Positions 51,411 through 61,259 are shown, counted from the stretch's first letter. The stretch: DNA of 64,000 nucleotides from Desmonostoc muscorum LEGE 12446 (GCF_015207005.2 NZ_JADEXS020000001.1:1674001-1738000), one strand, 5' to 3'. Notes: a model not told the origin generated them from the sequence alone. Translations and numbers: made by a program.

Positions 51411-54400
51411 GAGTTCAAAGGTGCTGTTGGTGGAATTACACCTTTTAATAACCTACAGATAAATACAGACAATACTAAGCTTGCTAGCAATATTACTGCA
51501 AACGGTAATATCAACTTCAATAGTCCAGTTACTTTAACTGGTTCTAATATAGTTGTTAATACCAGCTCTGGCTCAGGGAATATTAATTTCAATAATACAG
51601 TTAATGGTGCTGGTAATTTAAGTCTCATTGCTGGCGCTGGCAATATCAGTCTTGGCGGTGCTTTAGGCAGTACAGATCCTCTAGCTAGCCTCAATATTAA
51701 TGCCGGAAGTACAACCGTCCCAGGTAACATCACTACTAGTGGCAATATTTTATTTAACAGTCCGCTTAACCTGACTGGAAGTGGCCTTACAACTATCAAC
51801 GCAGGTAACGGTTCAGTTACTTCAACCAGTGACATTACATCAGCAGGCAAAGATGTCTCTATTTTAGGAAGTAGTTTATCTCTGAGTAATATTTTTAGCA
51901 ATCTAGGTTCCAGCAATAGTGGCAAAATCGGTTTGACTTCCAGTACAGGCAATATCGTTGCTAGTGGTTTGTTCTCTAACGTGTCTTATGAGAGTGGGAA
52001 TGGCGGTGACATCAACGTTCAATCTGCTGGCAACATTAATATTGGTAATGGAATCAATACCGATAGCAGCAACACCAGTGGTAATGTGACTCTTCAGGCA
52101 AATAATGGTATAGATGTTGCAACGAGTATTAGTGCAGGTTCTCCCACAGCCACAAAAGGAGGTAATATTACTCTCAATACTAGTAGTGGAAATATTACAG
52201 TTGGGGGACAACTGGATGCGATCGCCAAAACACCTGGTAATATTCTAGTCACTAGCGGTGGTGGAATCTCCATCGGCACAACCGCAGCACCATTCCCATC
52301 AATAGATATTTTCTCTCCAAACGGTTTGGGTGGCAATGTCAATCTTAACGCTCAAGGTGATATCAATACTCAAGGTATTCGCACCGAAGGCACTACAGGT
52401 GGCGGTAACATTACCCTGAATAGCAATAGTGGCAGCATTAACTTTACCAGTGGAGGTTCCGTTTTAGCTGGTTCTGGAAACATTAGCTTGACTGCTAATG
52501 AGATTAACCTACTAGGAGGCGCAAATTCTTTCACTGGCAGTGGTAATATTTTCCTCCAACCCAATACACCCAGTCAAAATATTACTCTTGGTGGAAATAG
52601 TGATACTGGCACAAACACCCTAGACTTGACCACAACTGATTTAGCAGCCTTCAAAAACGGCTTTAATCTTATTACTATCGGACGCAATGATGGAAATGGG
52701 GCAATAAAAATTAACAATGCCACATTCCAAGATCCAGTAAAAATTCAAAGTCCAATTGGCGCAGGTTCAATAACAGCAACTGGAGAAATTATAGGCACAG
52801 ACAATGCCTCAATTAATTTGCTAGCAAACCAGAAAATTACCACCGACAGTATTACTACAAACGGCAATAATATCGACATCACCAGCAACAACGGCGGTAT
52901 TGAAACTACAAATTCTGTCCGTTCTGCTTCTGGTATTCGTTCTGGGAACATCACCGTCAAAGCAAGCGGCGATATTAACTTATCAGATGATTTTAGAACA
53001 GGCGAACAATTAGACGAAGTACAAACAGCAGGAGATATCTCTATTACCAGTGGCGGTAAAATCAGTAATGGGAGTATGTCTGCTGTTGGTAATATCAAAA
53101 GCGGTAATATTACCCTGAATGCTGTAGGTGACATTACCACAGGAAGTGATGCGATCAACGCTAGTAGTGAAACTGGGCAAGGTGGTAACATTTCCCTGAC
53201 TAGCACTAACGGCAATATCTTCAGTGGGATAGGTTTATTCACTCAAAGTACTCTTGGTTCTAATAACGGTGGTAATATCACCGTCAAAGCTGCTGGTAAT
53301 GTTACCACTGGTGATATCAACGCTGGTGGTGACAAAGGTGGTGAAATTCAAATCGTCAGCAATAATGGTGGAATCAACACAATTGGCGGTATAGTCTGTG
53401 GAAGTTATAGTTCCTGCGAGATAGATTCATCAGGAAATACTGGCGGTAAAATCACACTCAGCGCTTTTGGTAACATCAATACTGGCGGTATATCATCTCG
53501 CGGTTCTGTAACTGCTGGAGATGTTTCCCTGACTAGCAGTAACGGCAATATTGACATCAGCCATCTTGTTTTCAACGGGTTGGAATCTAGGGGTGGCTTA
53601 GATGCTTCTGGCACAAATGGTGGTAATGGAGGTGCGATTAGCGTACTAGCTAGAAATGGCAGTATTACCACCGACTTTTTAAGGAGTTCATCATCTACTA
53701 GTACCAATAACCCGACTCCTGGTAATAGTGGTGCAATTACCTTAATTGCCAAGAATGATATTAATACAAGGTCTGTAAACAGTACTTCTTTTGGTGGTAA
53801 CTCGTCCTTTGGCGTTAGTTCAGCAGGTAATGGTGGTGCAATAAACATCTTTAGTACTGATGGTAGTATTAATGTATCTCGCATAGCCTCAGATACAGCA
53901 GCCAACGGTGGTAAAGTAGGTAATGGTGGTGATATCACTCTCACTGCTAAAAATGATATTGTTGTCACAGACTCCGTATTTTCCGGCACTGATGGTAGTA
54001 CAACAGCTAATGGTGGAGCGATAAACTTCACTAGCACTAATGGTACTATCAACACCGAGAAAATAGATACATCATCTTATTCCTCCAATGGTTTTGCTGG
54101 TAATGGTGGTGCAATTATTTTGAATGCAAACAACAGTATCAAAGCCGGAGAGTTAAATTCCCGTTCTAGAACAGCTTCAGATACAACTGCCAACGGTGGT
54201 AAAGCAGGTAATGGTGGTGATATCACTCTGAACGCTACAAATGATATTACTACAGGATATGTACTTTCTGGCACTATGGGTGGTGCTATAGGTGATGGTG
54301 GAGCAATCAACCTTACTAGCACTAATGGTACTATCAGCACCCAAAAAATAGATACATCATCTAATTCCGCCACTGGTTTTGCTGGTAATGGTGGTGCAGT

Positions 54401-56204
54401 TAGCTTGAATGCAAGAACGAGTATCAAAGCTGGAGAGTTAGATTCCAGTTCTAGCACTGGTAATGGTGGTAATGTAACGCTAGATCCAGATAATGATATT
54501 GAAGTTACTTCTATCAATGCCCAAGGTGGAACTAATGGCACTGGCGGTAATGTAGATATTACAACGAATCGCTTTTTCCGAGCTACTGGGACATTTAGCG
54601 ATCGCAATAACATCAATGCTAGTATCTCCACATCTGGTGCAACTGGTAGCGGTGCAGTCACCATCCGCCACGGCGGTAACGGTAATACACCCTTTGTAGT
54701 GGGTGATGCCACCAGCAATGGTACCGCCGCAGCAATTACTAGTAGTTCTAGCAATACCATTTCACCCAGCCAATCTTTCCCTGGTAATTACACTCAAGGC
54801 AATATTCAATTAATTACCCAGGAACCACCACAGGTATCAACGCCAACCAAGCAACTACCAGCTAATAGTCCCAATCCAGAACAGCTAGCACAGTCTATAA
54901 ACACCCCGCCTCTTGCTACTAACAACAATTCTTTAGCTTTAATTGACACAGCCTTTGGCGAAGTAGATGAACAAGCTACACGCCAATTTGACCAATATCT
55001 AGGACAATCAAGCAAAACTTCGATTAAAAGTTTGGCAGATGCACGCGCCGCCCTTGCCGAAATTCAGGCAAAAACAGGCGTCAAACCAGCAATTGTCTAT
55101 GCACAGTTTACTCCTAGCAACAATGCATCGCTCAAAGATAAAAATAAAGACATACTCGATTTAGTCGTTGTGACTGCTGAGGGTAAACCTATCCGCAAGC
55201 GGCTTCCTGGGGTAACTAGAGCGAAGGTTTTGCGAGTAGCTCAAAAATTTTACAATCAAATTTCAGATGTTAACAAAGCTGGCACCACCAGCTATTTAAT
55301 CCCAGCACAGCAACTATATCAATGGCTAATTGCGCCCCAAGAAGCAGAGTTGCAAAAGCAAGGCATCAAAAATCTGGCTTTTGTAATGGACGTAGGTTTA
55401 CGTTCTATTCCTTTAGCCGCACTTCACGATGGTAAACAGTTTCTCATTGAAAAATACAGTCTGGGAATGTTACCCAGTCTCAGCCTCACTGATACTAGCT
55501 ATGCTGATATCAAAACCTCCCAACTCTTGGCAATGGGGGCTAGTGAATTTACCAAAGAGCAAAATCAAAGTCCTTTACAAGCGGTGCCTTTGGAAGTTTC
55601 TACCATCGTTGAGAAACTATGGCACGGCAAATTCTTACTCAATAAAGACTTTACCTTAGAGAATCTCAAAGGACAACGCCGACAAAATCCTTTTGGGATG
55701 ATTCACTTAGCAACCCACGTAGATTTTGTGTCTGGAAACTCCAGTAAGTCATACATCCAGTTGTATGATACCAAACTGCGGTTAGACCAAGTACGCCAGT
55801 TGGGATGGAATAAGCCACCAGTGGAATTACTGGTTTTAAGTGCTTGTAAATCAGCTTTTGGGGATGAACAGGCGGAGTTGGGTTTTGCAGGGCTAGCTGT
55901 ACAGACCGGTGTGAAGTCAGCTGTTGCTAGTTTGTGGTACGTCTCGGATGCAGGAACTTTAGGGCTAATGACGGAGTTTTATAGCCAGTTAAAGACTGCA
56001 CCAATTAAAGCAGAAGCACTGCGACAAGCACAGTTAGCAATGATTCAAGGTAAGGTGCGAATTGAAGGTAATCAATTAACTGGCACTACTAGAGGCGTAT
56101 CTTTGCCACCGCAAATGGCAACCTACTTACAGCAGAATATCATTGGCAATCTCTCCCATCCGTTTTATTGGGCACCATTCACCATGATTGGTAGTCCCTG
56201 GTAA
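51411..56204 (+). CDS. TpsA-type exoprotein, C-terminal fragment with CHAT protease domain
   Basis: The fragment continues the gene interrupted at 50470: removing the IS and one TATA joins GGC-AGT-ATA to GAG-TTC-AAA in frame. It has 1597 codons. The first 1150 or so are Gly/Asn/Ser/Thr beta-helix repeats (NGGNITLNxxNDI). A linker follows (about codon 1170-1220). The C-terminal 400 are a CHAT (caspase HetF-associated with Tprs) protease: His codon 55716-55718 in HLATHVDF, Cys codon 55845-55847 in LSACKSA, and ending FYWAPFTMIGSPW. The IS right end supplies an in-frame ATG (51399), but no signal peptide, so any product would stay inside the cell. Confidence 0.9.
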   Translation, partial: EFKGAVGGITPFNNLQINTDNTKLASNITANGNINFNSPVTLTGSNIVVNTSSGSGNINFNNTVNGAGNLSLIAGAGNISLGGALGSTDPLASLNINAGSTTVPGNITTSGNILFNSPLNLTGSGLTTINAGNGSVTSTSDITSAGKDVSILGSSLSLSNIFSNLGSSNSGKIGLTSSTGNIVASGLFSNVSYESGNGGDINVQSAGNINIGNGINTDSSNTSGNVTLQANNGIDVATSISAGSPTATKGGNITLNTSSGNITVGGQLDAIAKTPGNILVTSGGGISIGTTAAPFPSIDIFSPNGLGGNVNLNAQGDINTQGIRTEGTTGGGNITLNSNSGSINFTSGGSVLAGSGNISLTANEINLLGGANSFTGSGNIFLQPNTPSQNITLGGNSDTGTNTLDLTTTDLAAFKNGFNLITIGRNDGNGAIKINNATFQDPVKIQSPIGAGSITATGEIIGTDNASINLLANQKITTDSITTNGNNIDITSNNGGIETTNSVRSASGIRSGNITVKASGDINLSDDFRTGEQLDEVQTAGDISITSGGKISNGSMSAVGNIKSGNITLNAVGDITTGSDAINASSETGQGGNISLTSTNGNIFSGIGLFTQSTLGSNNGGNITVKAAGNVTTGDINAGGDKGGEIQIVSNNGGINTIGGIVCGSYSSCEIDSSGNTGGKITLSAFGNINTGGISSRGSVTAGDVSLTSSNGNIDISHLVFNGLESRGGLDASGTNGGNGGAISVLARNGSITTDFLRSSSSTSTNNPTPGNSGAITLIAKNDINTRSVNSTSFGGNSSFGVSSAGNGGAINIFSTDGSINVSRIASDTAANGGKVGNGGDITLTAKNDIVVTDSVFSGTDGSTTANGGAINFTSTNGTINTEKIDTSSYSSNGFAGNGGAIILNANNSIKAGELNSRSRTASDTTANGGKAGNGGDITLNATNDITTGYVLSGTMGGAIGDGGAINLTSTNGTISTQKIDTSSNSATGFAGNGGAVSLNARTSIKAGELDSSSSTGNGGNVTLDPDNDIEVTSINAQGGTNGTGGNVDITTNRFFRATGTFSDRNNINASISTSGATGSGAVTIRHGGNGNTPFVVGDATSNGTAAAITSSSSNTISPSQSFPGNYTQGNIQLITQEPPQVSTPTKQLPANSPNPEQLAQSINTPPLATNNNSLALIDTAFGEVDEQATRQFDQYLGQSSKTSIKSLADARAALAEIQAKTGVKPAIVYAQFTPSNNASLKDKNKDILDLVVVTAEGKPIRKRLPGVTRAKVLRVAQKFYNQISDVNKAGTTSYLIPAQQLYQWLIAPQEAELQKQGIKNLAFVMDVGLRSIPLAALHDGKQFLIEKYSLGMLPSLSLTDTSYADIKTSQLLAMGASEFTKEQNQSPLQAVPLEVSTIVEKLWHGKFLLNKDFTLENLKGQRRQNPFGMIHLATHVDFVSGNSSKSYIQLYDTKLRLDQVRQLGWNKPPVELLVLSACKSAFGDEQAELGFAGLAVQTGVKSAVASLWYVSDAGTLGLMTEFYSQLKTAPIKAEALRQAQLAMIQGKVRIEGNQLTGTTRGVSLPPQMATYLQQNIIGNLSHPFYWAPFTMIGSPW

Positions 56205-56367
56205 GGATTTCCAACGATTATCCAATTTTGTAGGGTTGGTATCTTGCTATGAAAAAGCGATCGCGATCGCAATTACAGCAGAATTGGTGAATTCAGGAGT
56301 AAACAGTCTTAATACCTGGCTTGCGGACTTAGTTTCTGTACTTTATTAACTTAAACCACAATCCCCT

Positions 56368-56395
56368 GTAGGGGCGCACAGCTGTGCGCCCCTAC
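56368..56395. repeat. Perfect 28-bp palindrome GTAGGGGCGCACAG and complement
   Basis: The same dispersed unit as 43139-43166 and 58846-58873. The rest of the 354-base gap (56205-56558) has a second half-copy (CAGCTGTACGCCCCTAC, about 56441-56457) and a terminator, and no gene. Confidence 0.85.
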
Positions 56396-56474
56396 AACGT
56401 GGTCTATTTACGTGAAAATTGCTGTAAGTTGACATCTATGACAGCTGTACGCCCCTACCCATAATAAAAGCAAA

Positions 56475-56502
56475 AATCCCCTCAGCTTTTGTTGAGGGGA
56501 TT
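56475..56502. terminator. Bidirectional terminator hairpin
   Basis: AATCCCCTCA (56475-56484) pairs with TGAGGGGATT (56493-56502). It lies 57 bases beyond the pentapeptide gene's stop, with an A-run on this strand (T-run on the other), so it fits as the terminator of the minus-strand pentapeptide gene. Confidence 0.65.
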
Positions 56503-56558
56503 CTCGATTATCTAGACTCGTTTAATGGCAATAGCAAGCAGCTAGAGTTTATTTTCCA

Positions 56559-57191
56559 CTACTGAGCTATAAATCCTTCGGGTCTGATGGCGTCTTGTAA
56601 ATCAGCTCCCATCAAGTTTGCTCCTTGGATGTTTGCATTTGTGAGATTTGTTCTTTCCAAATCTGCGTTTTGCAAGTTTGCTGCTTGTAGGTTTGCTCCC
56701 AGGAAGCTAGCCTTTTCTAGATCTGCATCAAATAGGTTTGCTCCCACCAAGTTTGCACCTGCGATGTTTGCTTTGCCTAAATCTGCTCCTTGCAAGTTTG
56801 CTCCTTGTAAGTTTGTTTGCTGCAAGTTCGCTCTTTCAAAATCTGCTTTTTGTAAGTTTGCACCTTCCAAGTTTGCGGCTTGCAGGTTTGCATCCTTGAG
56901 AACTGCGCCAGTCAAGTTACAGCCGACACATTCTTTGGTTGCTAGTAAACGTCTAACGTTTGCTGCTACAGATTCTACTGGGGGTGCAACTGGAGATATT
57001 ACTGGAGTTGGTGCCAATATTGGCGATGCAGCCGGAGATATTACTGGGGCTGATTCTAAAGCCGGTTCCGATGGTGTTATTGTTTGAGCTTTAGCACTGG
57101 GCTGATCGAACAGTGAAAATGTTGCTACAACTACTACAAATAGGGCAGTTACGAGCCATTGGGTTAATTTTTGGGAATTTGGTTTATTCAT
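56559..57191 (-). CDS. Secreted pentapeptide-repeat protein
   Basis: A 210-residue protein from the ATG at 57191, which has AAGGAACC upstream. An in-frame start at 57293 would add 34 unlikely residues. A signal peptide (LVTALFVVVVATFSLFDQPSAKA) precedes a Pro/Ala/Ser linker made of SPAASPI-like repeats. About 21 pentapeptide units of the A(D/N)Lxx type then form a right-handed quadrilateral beta-helix. A Cys pair (ECVGC) starts the helix. Such proteins are common in cyanobacterial periplasm and thylakoid lumen; function is unknown. Confidence 0.9.
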   Translation of the reverse strand: MNKPNSQKLTQWLVTALFVVVVATFSLFDQPSAKAQTITPSEPALESAPVISPAASPILAPTPVISPVAPPVESVAANVRRLLATKECVGCNLTGAVLKDANLQAANLEGANLQKADFERANLQQTNLQGANLQGADLGKANIAGANLVGANLFDADLEKASFLGANLQAANLQNADLERTNLTNANIQGANLMGADLQDAIRPEGFIAQ

Positions 57192-57569
57192 TGGTTCCTT
57201 TCTTTGATAATTTGCAGTGTTAGATTTGCTTTTGTAAGAGGCATCAATAATGTGCTTTATGTTCACTGTAGATAAGTTGATTGATAAGAGCAAATATTAT
57301 TTTGATTCAAAATCATAAATTCAAGTGATTAAAAAAGCTTTTGGCGTGGGAAGCAGATTAGAGACAAGCAGCCATCAACAGTTTTGAGTAGTTCATTGGG
57401 TAGACTTGTAGCAGCTTGTCGTCAGACATCGCATCCCAAAGTTGTGAGTTTATACCAATTTGAAAAATGATTGCGACAGACACATTGATACAACCTAGAT
57501 TTAGAAAGCGATTCCAATCCAAAATCTAAAATCCCAAATGGTATTTCCACCGTGGCGATCGCCTCATAA
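57192..57569. other. Intergenic region upstream of the pentapeptide gene
   Basis: The 378 bases include a segment (57280-57335: ATAAGAGCAAATA, AAAAT-ATAAATT-AAGTGATTAAAA) that is closely repeated at 58502-58555 on the other side of the CadD-like gene. Short AATCCAAAATCTAAAATC heptamers lie at 57514-57536. No gene is seen. Confidence 0.5.
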
Positions 57570-58250
57570 CTAATTGCCAAGCATTGCTAGACTAGGTAGA
57601 AGTCGATAGCTTTCACTTTTAATCAGGATGGACAGTCCCAGCCAAATTAAGACAAAGGGGAAGATTTTTCGACCATAGCGAGTTAAAACAGGCGCCATCA
57701 GAGGATTACGGGTCAAATTGTAAGACAAGAAGCACCACACTCCAACAGTGAAATAACAAACACACAAAATTACGCCCAAACTTGGCAGATTGCTACTAGC
57801 AAACAACGGTACATAAATCCCGATGTTGTTTCCGCCATTGGCAATGGTAACTGCGGAAACACGATAGGTTTGGGGATCGCGTATGGTTGCTAACAGTGAT
57901 TTCTTCTGGCGTCCAGATTTGCTAGGAGAGGGTAAGTTAACTGACACATCTTGTACTGTCTCTCCCTCGTCTTCTCGACTGATGAAATTACTGATACCAA
58001 TGGCGATGGGAAGTAAACCTAGTAAACCAATCCAGGTGCTGGGAATAATCAGACCGCCAAAAAAACCAGGGAGACTAGCAAACACTAGTGCAGTAAATCC
58101 GAGAAATTCACCGATAACAATATGCTTGGGGCGAAAGCTGCGATTGACTTTTCCAAAGAAAGCTGTCAAATATAAATTGTCGTCAAAGGTGGTTGCAAAA
58201 GCGACAGAGATCCCAATAATTACTGTACTGATTAGCCAACTCATGGTCAT
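57570..58250 (-). CDS. CadD-family cation (cadmium) resistance transporter, copy 2
   Basis: A 226-residue membrane protein closely similar along its length to the one at 22022: TTFDDNLYLTAFFGKVNRSFRPKH, IPSTWIGLLGLLPIAIG, IRDPQTYRVSAVTIANGGNNIGIYVPLFASS and SYNLTRNPL. The central loop (EDEGETVQDVSVNLPSPSKSGRQKK) is the main divergent part. It is likely an efflux pump for cadmium or another divalent cation; substrate is not evident. It is flanked on both sides by a similar AT-rich segment. Confidence 0.87.
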   Translation of the reverse strand: MTMSWLISTVIIGISVAFATTFDDNLYLTAFFGKVNRSFRPKHIVIGEFLGFTALVFASLPGFFGGLIIPSTWIGLLGLLPIAIGISNFISREDEGETVQDVSVNLPSPSKSGRQKKSLLATIRDPQTYRVSAVTIANGGNNIGIYVPLFASSNLPSLGVILCVCYFTVGVWCFLSYNLTRNPLMAPVLTRYGRKIFPFVLIWLGLSILIKSESYRLLPSLAMLGN

Positions 58251-58939
58251 TACTCACAATAATTCAATGCTGTTTGTCTGAAATCCTTCTCTGCTTCTCG
58301 ATGTAATGGCAGTTGAGGATATTTTGTGACTGTTCTTTCTAGCGACAACTAATAGAGGTTCGCTAGTCAGTAGCCAATTCCCCAATTTTTAGAAGCGATG
58401 CCTACAGTGGTAAACTACGCCTCCAACCAAATTGGTATATTTTTTTGTCTCAGCAAGGTACCTTGGGAGTTCATGCAGTCAATATTATGACTTTTGACCG
58501 AATAAGAGCAAATACTCTTGTTTTTTAAAATGATAAATTAAAGTGATTAAAAGAGAATTCAGAATTCAGGAGTCAGGAGTCAGAATTTAGCAATGCAATC
58601 AGTGGGGGATGAGGGCGTCAAGTCAGAGCAGCGGACGACTGATGCCTTTATTCTTTATTATTAATAATAATAATTATGAATGATTAATTATGAATTGTGA
58701 ATTAAATTCAAGATGGTTTTCGTTAGATGATATGTAGATTTCTGCTGATTCAGTCTGAGATATTCTTGGCAACTAGCGATCGACATCGGTTAATATGACT
58801 AATCGCCCTCTGACTTGACACGAAATTCAGGTTGCAAACGCGTTGGTAGGGGCGTACAGCTGTACGCCCCTACATCGATTCTTGGATTGCTCTAATTCCT
58901 GAATTCTGAATTCTGAATTCTTATTTTTAAATTGTAATT
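58251..58939. other. Repeat-rich intergenic region
   Basis: 689 bases without a gene. It holds a GCGATGCCTACAGTGG-type fragment (58396-58412), the AT-rich segment shared with 57280-57335, CTGAATT/GACTCCTGA heptamers (58555-58590, 58896-58921), TAATAATAAT runs, and the palindrome at 58846-58873. Confidence 0.6.
58846..58873. repeat. Perfect 28-bp palindrome GTAGGGGCGTACAG and complement
   Basis: Third member of the ACAGCTGT-centred palindrome family, differing from 56368-56395 by a compensating pair of changes (GCAC to GTAC and GTGC to GTAC) that preserves the symmetry. Confidence 0.85.
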
Positions 58940-59380
58940 ATGCTAACTAGTGTTGACCGTCTATTATTTGTCCGGCGAGTCCCGATTTTTAAGGAATTGC
59001 GGGACGATTTTATTGTGCGGCTGACTTCAGTGATGAATGAACTGTCATTTCCAGCTAATTATACGATTTTTAGGCAAGGAGAAGAAGGGCGATCGCTCTA
59101 CATTGTGGTATCAGGTCGAGTTAAAGTCCATATTGGAAATAAGCAGCTGGCAGAGGTAGAACAGGGAAAATACTTTGGTGAGATGGCAGTATTTGATACT
59201 CAACCACGTTCCGCCAGTGCAACGACTATAGAACCTTGTGAATTTTTAGAACTGACCCAAGAGCAACTATATGATGCCATTGAAGAAACTCCAGATATTG
59301 CAGTGAATATCATTCGTGAGTTATCGCGACTGATTCGCAGATTGAATGACGATATGAATATGACTTCTTTGCCAAGTTAA
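58940..59380 (+). CDS. Stand-alone cyclic-nucleotide-binding domain protein
   Basis: A 146-residue protein made of one cNMP-binding domain: FRQGEEGRSLYIVVSGRVKVHI, then the phosphate-binding cassette FGEMAVFDTQPRSASATT, with the Glu and Arg that hold cyclic phosphate. The Crp/Fnr helix-turn-helix domain is missing; after the C-helix (NIIRELSRLIRRLND) the protein ends. It is therefore a sensor acting on a partner protein, not a transcription factor by itself. No partner is adjacent. Confidence 0.9.
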   Translation: MLTSVDRLLFVRRVPIFKELRDDFIVRLTSVMNELSFPANYTIFRQGEEGRSLYIVVSGRVKVHIGNKQLAEVEQGKYFGEMAVFDTQPRSASATTIEPCEFLELTQEQLYDAIEETPDIAVNIIRELSRLIRRLNDDMNMTSLPS

Positions 59381-59735
59381 TCATCAAGTCAAACAATTTT
59401 GGATTTTAAATTTTGGATTTTGGATTTGTTCCGCCCACGCGATAGCGGGGCATGTAGCTTGCTTCTGGGTTCGCGTAGCGTTCCGCAGGAAAGGAGTACC
59501 GAAATAATCTAAAATCTAAAATCTAAAATTGGCACGGTCAACAAAAAATAATTCACTCGTGAATTGTCATATCATGTCCGGTTGAAGACTTATCATTACG
59601 GCTGACGCAAAGAGAAATCGGAGCGCCGGTTTCCGGCACTCTGAACTTTGTAAGGGAGTGGCGGGTATAAATTCCCCACTAAAAGATTACTGAATTCTGT
59701 TAGCGCAGCGGGGCGTAGCCCATTCTAAATCTCTT
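59381..59735. other. Intergenic repeats between the cNMP-binding and NDH-2 genes
   Basis: 355 bases. TTTTGGA/TTTTAAA heptamers at 59396-59428, GCGTAGCG-type fragments at 59470-59500 and 59700-59720, and AATCTAAAATC units at 59508-59530. Converging gene ends; no gene visible. Confidence 0.55.
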
Positions 59736-61073
59736 TTAACCGGAAACGACATGACTTTTATTGCTAACAGTTTTTGCTTCTACAAAAGCTTCTCGACCTG
59801 TAATCAATCTAGAGCGACGATTACGAGTAATATAATTCCATGCCCACTGAAATACTACTAATAATTTAGTGTCAAACTCGATTAAAAAGTAGATGTGAAC
59901 TAGTAGCCAAAATACCCAAGCAATGAATCCTTGGAGCTTGATTAAGCCTAAATCTACAACAGCTAAATTTTGCCCAATCATCGCCAAACTACCTACGTCG
60001 TTGTAATGAAATTGTGGCAAAGTATGACCTTTAAGCCGTTTTTGAATAAGTTTAGCTACATACTCTCCTTGTTGTTTGGCTACGGGTGCAACACCAGCTA
60101 AGGGTTTACCATTTTGATGGGAGAAGTTGCCTAAATCTCCTACTACAAAAATGTTTTTATAATCCCTGATAGTCAAGTCTGGTTCTACAATCACACGTCC
60201 AGCGTGATCGCACTCTACACCTGTGCGTTCTGTTAGGACTTGCCCCATTGGGGAAGCTTTTACACCTGCTGCCCACAATATAGTTTTTGAGGCAATTTCT
60301 TTCACTTCACCGCCTTGCTTGAAAGTAACAATCTCGTTGTCAATATTTATCACCCTGGTGTTAGTTTGGATAACCACACCCAACTTTTCCAAAGATTCTG
60401 CTGCTGCTTGAGATAACTGTGGCGCAATGTGTGGCAGGATGCGATCGCCCCCTTGCAGTAGTAAAATTCTTGTTTCTGAGGTGTCGATGTTGCGGAAATC
60501 TTCTTTGAGAGTTTTGTGTGCCAACTCAGCGATCGCACCTGCTAATTCTACACCAGTCGGACCGCCCCCTACAATCACAAAAGTCAGCCAAGCACGGCGT
60601 TTTTCGGGATCAGTTTCATTTTCCGCTGCTTCAAATGCGCCAAATATCCGGCGACGCATTTCTAGGGCATCTTCAACAGTTTTCAAACCAGGCGCAAACT
60701 CTTTCCAGTTATCTTTACCAAAATAGGAATGATTAGCACCTGTAGCGACAATTAATGTATCATAAGATACTACTTGATCGTCCAAAATAACTTTTTGTGC
60801 CTTTGGATCAATATCATTTACTTCTCCCAGCAATACTTTTGTATTCTTGCTTTTGCTGAATACAGCTCGCAATGGTGAGGAAATATCACCAGGCGATAGT
60901 GTTCCTGTGGCAACTTGATATAAAAGTGGCTGAAATAGGTGAAAGTTACGTTTATCGATGAGAGTAACATTTACATTAGCTTTTGCAAGATGTTTTGCTG
61001 TATATAGTCCACCAAAGCCACCACCAACTATTACAACCTGATGTGATAGATTATTCTCAAGTGAAACGGCCAT
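59736..61073 (-). CDS. Type II NADH dehydrogenase (NDH-2)
   Basis: A 445-residue FAD enzyme. The N-terminal dinucleotide fold is VVIVGGGFGGLYTAKHL (about residues 13-29), the NADH-binding fold is FVIVGGGPTGVELAG (about 165-179), and NIFVVGDLGNF is the FAD-binding GD motif. The C-terminal LQGFIAWVFWLLVHIYFLIEFDTKLLVVFQWAWNYI contains the amphipathic/hydrophobic segment that anchors NDH-2 in the membrane. It passes electrons from NADH to quinone without pumping protons. It is a single gene. Confidence 0.92.
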   Translation of the reverse strand: MAVSLENNLSHQVVIVGGGFGGLYTAKHLAKANVNVTLIDKRNFHLFQPLLYQVATGTLSPGDISSPLRAVFSKSKNTKVLLGEVNDIDPKAQKVILDDQVVSYDTLIVATGANHSYFGKDNWKEFAPGLKTVEDALEMRRRIFGAFEAAENETDPEKRRAWLTFVIVGGGPTGVELAGAIAELAHKTLKEDFRNIDTSETRILLLQGGDRILPHIAPQLSQAAAESLEKLGVVIQTNTRVINIDNEIVTFKQGGEVKEIASKTILWAAGVKASPMGQVLTERTGVECDHAGRVIVEPDLTIRDYKNIFVVGDLGNFSHQNGKPLAGVAPVAKQQGEYVAKLIQKRLKGHTLPQFHYNDVGSLAMIGQNLAVVDLGLIKLQGFIAWVFWLLVHIYFLIEFDTKLLVVFQWAWNYITRNRRSRLITGREAFVEAKTVSNKSHVVSG

Positions 61074-61211
61074 AAGAATTATTTCCTTGTGTTAAGACTT
61101 TTGTAACGATTCTTAACAAAGATGTAACAGCATTACGATAGAGGTTGCCGTTTATTTAGAACATTTGAAGAAATCATGAAAGTAGCCAAAGTCATTAAGG
61201 CACCAGACGGG

Positions 61212-61259
61212 ATAAATCGGCGTCTCTACAATCAATTCTTTGTAGAGACGCCGATTTAT
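61212..61259. repeat. 20-bp-arm inverted repeat containing the cobB stop codon
   Basis: ATAAATCGGCGTCTCTACAA (61212-61231) and its exact complement (61240-61259), with an eight-base loop. It is a GTAGAGACG-family repeat. The TAA stop of the cobB C-terminal half (61256-61258) lies inside it. It can also act as that gene's terminator. Confidence 0.9.

Noticed and set aside
51395..54760. Long minus-strand ORFs opposite the TpsA repeats (up to 227 codons)
   Set aside because: They are antisense shadows of the Gly/Asn/Ser-rich repeat codons and show only Leu/Pro/Val-rich low-complexity sequence.
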